Assembly (NCBI GenBank): GCA_903872065.1 | Contig: CAIQJJ010000649.1 | Location: 1 to 32,960, forward strand | Direction: 5' to 3' | Length of the DNA stretch: 32,960 bases | Origin: an uncultured Anaerolineales bacterium | Lineage (GTDB): Bacteria > Chloroflexota > Anaerolineae > Anaerolineales > UBA4823 | Shown: in pieces, positions 24,529 to 30,060 of the stretch | Numbering within the stretch: position 1 is the first letter of the stretch | Layout: the number at the start of each line of letters is the position of its first letter | Made by a program: the position numbers and the translations under genes | Notes under the pieces: generated by a model | The model's input: only the letters and a program-made list of their open reading frames with translations | Database searches by the model: none | Told to the model about the DNA's origin: nothing

Positions 24529-24622
24529 ATCCTTCGACAAGCTCAGGATGCCTGCCGTTTCAGGCGCGCTGAGCTTGTCGAAGCGCCTCCGTCCCTCAAC
24601 CATCCTTCGACAGGCTCAGGAT
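24529..24622. repeat. Cluster of three dispersed hairpin elements
   Basis: Three 21-bp elements lie in the 158-nt gap between deoC and the esterase gene: an ATCCT-arm copy on the minus strand (24529-24549), a GCGCT-arm copy on the plus strand (24566-24586) and another ATCCT-arm copy on the minus strand (24602-24622). A partial ATCCTTCGAC precedes the first, and extra CAGGATGCC words follow the last. No other signal was recognised in the gap. Confidence 0.85.
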
Positions 24623-24652
24623 GCCTTCGGCAAACCAGGATGCCTGTAGGGA

Positions 24653-25621
24653 TTAACCCCATAAGGCGGTCAAAAATTTGACCTTCTCCACGGTTTGGAA
24701 ATCGCCGCCGCCTTCGTGGTTGTTATAAGTATAGACGCGGATGTCCTTCGACCCGCTCCAGTTATTGTAGGCGGCGTAAACGGTGGAAGGAGGGCAAACC
24801 GTATCCATCAAACCGACCGAAAACAAGGCGCTGGCCTGAGCGCGCGCGGCAAAATTGACGCCGTCGAAATAAGCCAGCGCGCCAAAGACCTGCTCGACCT
24901 GATCGCGATGCGTGTTCAAATAGCGCCCGATTTCATTGTATGGGTAAGTGTCCACAATTTCTGTCGCGCGGCGGTAGTGGCATAAGAAAGGCACATCCGC
25001 CATCGCCGCAACCACATCCGGCGTCAAACCAGCCGCCGCCAGGGTGATGCCGCCGCCCTGCGAGCCGCCGGTGACAGCAGTGCGCGCCGCATCCACCGCG
25101 GGGTGGCTGCGAGCGGCTTCAATCGCCCGCACGGCATCGGTAAAGACGCGCCGGTAATAATACGTCTGGGGGGACAAAATGCCTTGCGTCATGAAACCCG
25201 GATGAAATGAATTGCCGCCAGCCCCATTATCCGCCGTATCGCCCTTTTGCCAGACTGAGCCCTGGCCGCGCGTATCCATCACGAAGTGGGCGTAGCCCAC
25301 GCTGGCCCACAACAGCCAATCGGTCGGAAAACCGCGCCCGCCGCCATAGCCAATGTACTCCACCACACACGGCAGTTTGCTGCTCCGATTGCGCGGCAGA
25401 ATGAGCCAACCTTTGATCGGCTGTCCGCCGAAGCCGGCAAAGGTAACGTCAAAAGTCTCTTGCGCCTTCAAGCCATAATCCACCGGGGTGAAAGCCGCCG
25501 CCAGGGGATACTGGCGCGTCTCGGCCAGGGTAGCCTGCCAGAAAGCGTCAAAATCAGCCGGCTCATTGCGCGCCGGGCGATAAGTTTGCAATTGTTCGAG
25601 AGAAAGATCAAAGAAAGCCAT
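24653..25621 (-). CDS. CE7-family acetyl esterase (acetylxylan esterase/cephalosporin-C deacetylase type)
   Basis: This is a 322-residue alpha/beta hydrolase of the length typical for carbohydrate esterase family 7. These enzymes remove acetyl groups from xylo-oligosaccharides and related compounds in the cytoplasm. The catalytic triad is readable: Ser187 in GGSQGGG, Asp273 in [10 protein letters not shown] and His302 in YNNHEGGG. The family's MDTRGQGS motif (115-122) and an N-terminal PADFDAFW segment are present. There is no signal peptide, consistent with intracellular family members. The ATG is preceded by AGGAG at 6 nt. It lies on the same strand between deoC and a nucleoside phosphorylase; its preferred ester cannot be deduced from the sequence. 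Confidence 0.92.
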   Translation of the reverse strand: MAFFDLSLEQLQTYRPARNEPADFDAFWQATLAETRQYPLAAAFTPVDYGLKAQETFDVTFAGFGGQPIKGWLILPRNRSSKLPCVVEYIGYGGGRGFPTDWLLWASVGYAHFVMDTRGQGSVWQKGDTADNGAGGNSFHPGFMTQGILSPQTYYYRRVFTDAVRAIEAARSHPAVDAARTAVTGGSQGGGITLAAAGLTPDVVAAMADVPFLCHYRRATEIVDTYPYNEIGRYLNTHRDQVEQVFGALAYFDGVNFAARAQASALFSVGLMDTVCPPSTVYAAYNNWSGSKDIRVYTYNNHEGGGDFQTVEKVKFLTALWG

Positions 25622-25649
25622 ACGAATCTCCTATTCAGTGTAGAACCAA

Positions 25650-25655
25650 ATTATA
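25650..25655 (-). promoter_or_regulatory. Candidate -10 box upstream of the CE7 esterase
   Basis: TATAAT on the minus strand lies 28 nt upstream of the esterase ATG in an 84-nt gap. No matching -35 is present at 16-18 nt. A perfect TTGACA does occur, but 30 nt upstream of the -10, too far for an ordinary promoter. Confidence 0.3.
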
Positions 25656-25705
25656 CAACGCGCGCCGCCTCGGCTGCCCCTGGTTTGTCAATCCAGCGCA
25701 GCTTT

Positions 25706-26512
25706 TCAATCTTCCAGCGCCAGGCAGGCTTCCGCCGCCAGCCAGAATAAACTTTCACGCACCTCAGCGCGCGACTGCCAGCCCCGCTCATCCCAGGTCT
25801 CGCCGCTCAAATCGTCCCCTCCATATAAGACCTGTCCCAAAATCACCGGCGGCGCTCCAGGCGGCGAACGAAATTCAGCCACCGCCATCAGACTGGCAGC
25901 CTCCATTTCCACCGTCAGGCAGCCCTCCCGCCGGCGGCTGGCGATCTTCTCTGCCGTTTCGCGGTACGGCGCATCGGTGGTCCATGTTTTGCCAACGCGG
26001 TACGGCGCGCCGCGGCGGGCGAGCGCCGCTTCTAAGGCGCGCACTCCTGATGGGTTTGCCTGCACTTCTCGCCCGGGCGGCAAATAATGATACGAAGTAC
26101 CTTCATCGCGCACCGCCGCCGACGCCACGATCAAATGACCGACGGCAATATCTTTTTCCAACACCCCACAGCCGCCGCAAACGATAAACTTGCGACAGCC
26201 ATAGGCAATCGCCTCTTCCAAAAGGCCGGCGGCGATTGGCCCGCCGACGCCGGGATGAAAAAACGCCAGCCGCCGCCCCAAATATTCCACCTCATACAGC
26301 GGATGCGGCCCATCTTCCCACCGGCTGTTCACCGCCACCCGCGCCGATGGCAGGGCGGCTGCTTTGGCAATCACTTCCTGAAAGAAACAGATGACGCAAT
26401 GCTCAGGGACATCGCGCCGCTTAATCAGCCGCTCTGGATCGATCTTGGCCTGGCGCGTCGCGTCGAACTCCAAAATAGGGTATAAGGGATGCCCTTCCGC
26501 TATGCTGCTCAT
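25706..26512 (-). CDS. Nucleoside phosphorylase, uridine-phosphorylase-like
   Basis: This 268-residue enzyme of the PNP/UDP phosphorylase family would split nucleosides with phosphate to give a base and a (deoxy)ribose-1-phosphate. Family landmarks are HPGVGGPIAAGLLE (phosphate and ribose region), the central CGGCGVL (112-118), RDEGTSYHY (135-143), TTDAPYRET (178-186) and VEMEAAS (201-207), where the Glu pair contacts the ribose hydroxyls. The pattern is nearest to uridine phosphorylase and related archaeal-type enzymes; the base preference is not certain. GGAAGGTGA lies just upstream of the ATG. With deoC downstream on the same strand, the pair could feed deoxyribose into central metabolism via a phosphopentomutase not seen here. 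Confidence 0.9.
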   Translation of the reverse strand: MSSIAEGHPLYPILEFDATRQAKIDPERLIKRRDVPEHCVICFFQEVIAKAAALPSARVAVNSRWEDGPHPLYEVEYLGRRLAFFHPGVGGPIAAGLLEEAIAYGCRKFIVCGGCGVLEKDIAVGHLIVASAAVRDEGTSYHYLPPGREVQANPSGVRALEAALARRGAPYRVGKTWTTDAPYRETAEKIASRRREGCLTVEMEAASLMAVAEFRSPPGAPPVILGQVLYGGDDLSGETWDERGWQSRAEVRESLFWLAAEACLALED

Positions 26513-26558
26513 TCTTCACCTTCCATAATATTGTTTCCACAGCTCCTGTTACGACCAA

Positions 26559-26591
26559 AGACCTTTAGGATTTCAGAAACCCTAAAGGTCT
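26559..26591. repeat. Perfect 11-bp inverted repeat in the divergent region
   Basis: AGACCTTTAGG and its exact complement CCTAAAGGTCT flank an 11-nt spacer that can add three A-T pairs (TTT/AAA). A short TTTT follows on the plus strand. It lies 47 nt upstream of the phosphorylase start on the other strand. It could be an operator, a leader hairpin or a mobile palindromic repeat; its position between divergent genes argues against a simple terminator. Confidence 0.75.
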
Positions 26592-26729
26592 CGTTTTCAT
26601 CCTTTGGGGCGTCAGATAGACATGATTTTGCCTGAAAAAACGCTGATCGGTGGAAGCAATCTTACCACAGCCTGGAATCTCAGGCCAAAACAGACTTCAT
26701 TTTTCCATCAAGAACTTTCTGCTCCAGGC

Positions 26730-26793
26730 ATCCTGAGCCTGTCGAAGGATAGTCGAAGGACACCTGCGGGAGGCGCTTCGACAAGCTCAGCGC
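26730..26793. repeat. Pair of dispersed hairpin elements in opposite orientation
   Basis: An ATCCT-arm copy on the plus strand (26730-26750) and a GCGCT-arm copy on the minus strand (26773-26793) lie 22 nt apart, with a partial AGTCGAAGGA between them. Both keep the GAGC[C/T]TGTCGA loop and fully complementary 5-nt arms. Confidence 0.85.
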
Positions 26794-26816
26794 GCCTACT
26801 AGTAAGCCAAAAGCAG

Positions 26817-26825
26817 TGATAAAAT
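26817..26825 (+). promoter_or_regulatory. Candidate extended -10 box of the GH20/SIS operon
   Basis: TGATAAAAT fits an extended -10 (TG, one base, TAAAAT) 48 nt upstream of the GH20 ATG. No convincing -35 hexamer is visible. The flanking sequence is the only AT-rich stretch near the gene. Confidence 0.4.
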
Positions 26826-26873
26826 CACAACCATAACAACTTTAGCCAGATTTCATCCAACAGGAAATGAACT

Positions 26874-28775
26874 ATGACTTCTGAATTACTGCTCGTTCCC
26901 CAACCGCGTCAGCTTACCTTTCAGCCAGGAACCTTTGCCCTCCACGAAGAACGCCTGATACTGCTCGACGCGCCCGGCCCCAGCGCCGCTCCACACCGGT
27001 TGCAATTTTCCGCCCAACGGGCGCAGCAAACCCTCCAACAATCCGCCGGCCTTGCCTGGTCTATCACCGCCAGCCGCGCAGTTCCCCTGCCTCAAATTGG
27101 CCTGGCGCTGCGCCTCACCCCGGAGAAGGTCGCCCGTCCGCAAGGCTATGAACTGACCATCACCCCAGCCTCAATCCAGATTAACGCCCATGATGAAGCC
27201 GGCGTTTTCTACGGCGTCTGCACGCTCAACCAGATCCTCGCTCAGGCCGCCGGCGAGGCCTCACACGGTGAAACCTCGCGCAAAGAAATCCCCTGCCTGC
27301 AGATCGTAGATTGGCCCGATTTTCCGGCCCGCGGCGTCATGCTGGATGTTTCGCGCGACAAAGTCCCCACGCTGCAAACGGTCTGCGATCTCGTAGACCG
27401 CCTGGCAAGCTGGAAAATCAACCAGGTGCAGCTTTATACCGAACACACCTTCGCTTACCGGCAGCATCCTGTGGTGTGGGCCAACGCCTCGCCCTTCACC
27501 GGCGAGGAGATCTTAATCCTGGATGCCTTCTGCCGCGCTCGCCATGTCGAATTAGTCCCCAACCAAAACTCCTTCGGCCATCTCCACCGCTGGTTGGTGC
27601 ATCCTGCCTATCGTCCGCTGGCCGAATGTCCAAACGGCTACGATTGGCCCTGGGGCGGCCATTCCGATGAGCCCTTCACGATCTGCCCGGCGGACCCCGG
27701 CAGCATCCAATTGATTCGCGAGATGTATGATGAGCTGCTGCCGCATTTTTCCAGCAGCCTGCTCAACATCGGCTGCGATGAAACCTGGGACCTGGGACAG
27801 GGACGCAGCCAGGCCGAATGCGCCAGTCGCGGGACGGGACGCGTCTATCTCGATTTCTTGCTCCAGCTTTATCGCGAAGCCAGCGCGCGCGGCCGCCGCA
27901 TCCAGTTCTGGGGCGACATCATCATCCAACACCCTGAACTGGTGCAAGAACTGCCCAAAGATGTCATCGCCCTCGCCTGGGGCTACGAAGCCAACCATCC
28001 CTTCGACGAAAACTGCGCTCAATTTGCCGCCGCGGGCCTGGAATTTTATGTTTGCCCCGGCACATCAAGTTGGAACAGCATTGCCGGGCGTACAACCAAT
28101 GCTCTGGGCAACCTGCTCAACGCCGCCGAAAATGGTCTCAAGTATGGCGCCTCCGGTTACCTGAACACGGATTGGGGCGATAACGGCCACTGGCAGCCGC
28201 TGCCGGTAAGTTACCTGGGCTTTTTGGCCGGCGCGGCGTACTCCTGGGCCTTGCAAGCCAATCGCGCCCTCGATATCCCCACCGCGCTGAGCCGCTTTGC
28301 ATTCGAGGATCCCACCCAAACGCTCGGCGTCCTGGCCTGCGAGCTGGGCGATGTGTATCGCCAGGTGGGACTGGATACACCCAACAATTCGCCATTGGCA
28401 AGCATTTTGCACACCTCGCTCGCCGGCCTGGAACACTACAAAGACAAGGTGCAGGCTGAAAACATTCGCCGCACCCTGGCCGCGGTGGAAGCCGCCAGCG
28501 CCCCTCTCGCCGCCAACGCCGCCGAGATCTGCCGCGCCAGCCGCCGCCCCGATGCAGCCCTGATCGTCCGTGAGTTCAATTTTGTTGCGCACGCCCTACG
28601 CCACGCCTGCCAGCGGGCGTTGTTCTTCCTGGATGAAAACCAGGCCGGCGCGGCCGCGCCGGCGGCGCTGCAAGACGATCTCACCCTCCTGATCCAGGAA
28701 CATCAAACCATCTGGCTGGAACGCAACCGACCGGGCGGTTTGGTGGATAGTGTGGCGCGTTTTGCGAAACTGTGA
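26874..28775 (+). CDS. GH20 beta-N-acetylhexosaminidase, cytoplasmic type
   Basis: GH20 enzymes release terminal N-acetylglucosamine or N-acetylgalactosamine by substrate-assisted catalysis. This 633-residue protein has the N-terminal GH20b-like domain (about 6-125, ending NAHDEAGVFYGVCTLNQI) and then the catalytic barrel from about residue 145 (DWPDFPARGVMLDVSRDKVP). The catalytic Asp-Glu pair is Asp302-Glu303 in NIGCDETWDLG. Downstream barrel motifs include QFWGDII, LAWGYEA and a Trp-containing NTDWGDNGHW, expected to line the sugar site. A helical C-terminal region of about 150 residues follows. There is no signal peptide, so it probably acts on imported oligosaccharides or glycosides. The ATG has AGGA 8 nt upstream. 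The next gene, 14 nt downstream, is an aminosugar SIS protein. Confidence 0.92.
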   Translation: MTSELLLVPQPRQLTFQPGTFALHEERLILLDAPGPSAAPHRLQFSAQRAQQTLQQSAGLAWSITASRAVPLPQIGLALRLTPEKVARPQGYELTITPASIQINAHDEAGVFYGVCTLNQILAQAAGEASHGETSRKEIPCLQIVDWPDFPARGVMLDVSRDKVPTLQTVCDLVDRLASWKINQVQLYTEHTFAYRQHPVVWANASPFTGEEILILDAFCRARHVELVPNQNSFGHLHRWLVHPAYRPLAECPNGYDWPWGGHSDEPFTICPADPGSIQLIREMYDELLPHFSSSLLNIGCDETWDLGQGRSQAECASRGTGRVYLDFLLQLYREASARGRRIQFWGDIIIQHPELVQELPKDVIALAWGYEANHPFDENCAQFAAAGLEFYVCPGTSSWNSIAGRTTNALGNLLNAAENGLKYGASGYLNTDWGDNGHWQPLPVSYLGFLAGAAYSWALQANRALDIPTALSRFAFEDPTQTLGVLACELGDVYRQVGLDTPNNSPLASILHTSLAGLEHYKDKVQAENIRRTLAAVEAASAPLAANAAEICRASRRPDAALIVREFNFVAHALRHACQRALFFLDENQAGAAAPAALQDDLTLLIQEHQTIWLERNRPGGLVDSVARFAKL

Positions 28776-28789
28776 AAAGGAGTCAACTG

Positions 28790-29827
28790 ATGAGTAGTAT
28801 TCTGCATACCGAAATCCACCAGCAGCCGGCGGCGATCCGCCAGCTTTTGGACAGCGAAACGGATAATGTCCATCAGATCGCCGCGCAGTTGCGCGATCGC
28901 TTTGACTATGTGATGATCGCGGCGCGCGGCACATCCGATAACGCCGCCCGCTACGCCCAATATCGCCTGGGGAGTCACAACAATATCGCCGTGGCGCTGG
29001 CTACCCCCTCTGTTTTCACCACCTACCACGCCGCGCCGCGTTTGAATGGGGCGCTCGTGGTTGGCATCTCGCAGTCGGGGCGCTCGCCAGACATCATTTC
29101 AGTGATCGAGGAGGGCAAGCGGCAGGGCCGCCCCACCCTTGCAATCACCAATGCTCCCGAATCGCCGTTGGCCAAGACCTCAGATTTTGTCATTCCCCTC
29201 CATGCCTGGCCCGAACAGGCGGTCGCGGCGACAAAATCCTACACGGCTTCGCTCGTTGCCCTGGCCCTGTTCTCTTGCGCGCTCAGCGGCGACCAAAAAG
29301 CTCTGGCTGAACTGCAGCAAATGCCAGCCTGGATGCAGCACACGCTGCACATCACCCAAAGCATCTTGCCGCGCGTGGAACGCTACCGTTACATGTCGCA
29401 TTGTGTAGTGCTGGGGCGCGGCTTGAACTATGCCACGGCTTTCGAGGTGGCGCTTAAAATCAAAGAATTGACGCGCGTCGTCACTGAGCCATATTCCCCG
29501 GCGGATTTCTTGCACGGGCCGATCGCGATCGTCCGCCAGGGTTTCCCCTGCATCCTCATCGCCCCCTCGGGTGAAACGTTTACCGATATGCTGGCGATCT
29601 CCCAGCGTTTGAAGGAAAACGGGGCGGAAAGCCTGGTGATCAGCGACCACGAAGAACTGCTTGAACAGGCCTCGCTGCCGCTGCGCCTGCCGCCGGGCAT
29701 CCCCGAATGGCTCTCGCCATGCGTCGCGGTGCTGCCAGGTCAGCTTTTTGCCATGACCCTCTCAGCCGCGCGTGGGTTAAATGTGGATAACCCGGAAGGA
29801 TTGACGAAAGTCACCGAAACCTGGTAA
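28790..29827 (+). CDS. SIS-domain aminosugar-phosphate isomerase/deaminase (GlmS/NagB-II-like)
   Basis: This 345-residue protein has two SIS domains, about residues 30-170 and 190-330, and lacks the glutaminase domain of GlmS. The first SIS shows AARGTSDNAARYAQY and GISQSGRSPD (92-101), the phosphosugar loop. The second carries EPYSPADFLHGP, the Glu/His-Gly-Pro block typical of glucosamine-6-phosphate handling enzymes. The likely reaction is deamination and isomerisation of glucosamine-6-phosphate to fructose-6-phosphate, feeding glycolysis. An AgaS-like role on galactosamine-6-phosphate is the alternative. The ORF track starts at 28772, but AAGGAG (28777-28782) sits 7 nt before the ATG at 28790, so that start is used. 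It forms an operon with GH20 and ends at a terminator-like hairpin. Confidence 0.88.
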   Translation: MSSILHTEIHQQPAAIRQLLDSETDNVHQIAAQLRDRFDYVMIAARGTSDNAARYAQYRLGSHNNIAVALATPSVFTTYHAAPRLNGALVVGISQSGRSPDIISVIEEGKRQGRPTLAITNAPESPLAKTSDFVIPLHAWPEQAVAATKSYTASLVALALFSCALSGDQKALAELQQMPAWMQHTLHITQSILPRVERYRYMSHCVVLGRGLNYATAFEVALKIKELTRVVTEPYSPADFLHGPIAIVRQGFPCILIAPSGETFTDMLAISQRLKENGAESLVISDHEELLEQASLPLRLPPGIPEWLSPCVAVLPGQLFAMTLSAARGLNVDNPEGLTKVTETW

Positions 29828-29877
29828 CAGGATAAATGCTTTGTTCATACAAATGATTGTTCTTTTGCCGTTCCATG

Positions 29878-29923
29878 CGCCGGCTGTCGCCGCGGCAGGA
29901 GGCGCGATGCCAGCCGGCGTTTT
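29878..29923 (+). terminator. Terminator-like hairpin after the aminosugar operon
   Basis: A 9-bp perfect G+C-rich stem (CGCCGGCTG with CAGCCGGCG) encloses a 24-nt loop, itself partly foldable, and ends in TTTTCTCC. It begins 51 nt after the SIS gene stop. The long loop and short T run lower confidence. Confidence 0.6.
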
Positions 29924-29937
29924 CTCCAATGACAGGC

Positions 29938-30029
29938 GCGCTGAGCTTGTCGAAGCGTGGCTTGTCGAAGCGTGGCTTGTCGAAGCGTGGCTTGTCGAAG
30001 CGTGGCTTGTCGAAGCGTGGCTTGTCGAA
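29938..30029 (+). repeat. Hairpin element expanded into a 15-bp tandem array
   Basis: A GCGCT-arm element (29938-29958, last arm base altered) runs into five perfect 15-bp units CTTGTCGAAGCGTGG (29946-30020) and a partial sixth (30021-30029). The period is a multiple of three, so a stop-free frame from an ATG at 29929 reads GLSKR repeatedly into the GGDEF gene. There is no ribosome binding site at that ATG and the array matches non-coding elements elsewhere, so it is treated as non-coding. Confidence 0.9.
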
Positions 30030-30060
30030 ATGCTATCCTTTGCCTGTGAGGACTCCCCCT

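Larger units (their letters stand above)
26513..26873. other. Divergent intergenic region at the strand switch (361 nt)
   Basis: This is the only place where the coding strand changes. From left to right it holds the ribosome binding site of the phosphorylase gene, an 11-bp perfect inverted repeat (26559-26591), two dispersed hairpin elements (26730-26793), an extended -10 candidate for the plus-strand operon (26817-26825) and the GH20 start region. No coding sequence is supported. Confidence 0.8.

Noticed and set aside
25650-25691. TTGACA and TATAAT as a paired promoter before the CE7 gene
   Set aside because: Both hexamers are perfect but lie 30 nt apart, far from the 16-18 nt needed for one sigma-70 type promoter. 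Only the -10 is kept, at low confidence.
26519-26553. TATTAT as a -10 box for the phosphorylase gene
   Set aside because: It lies only 12 nt before the ATG and would place the start site inside the ribosome binding site; no -35 was found.
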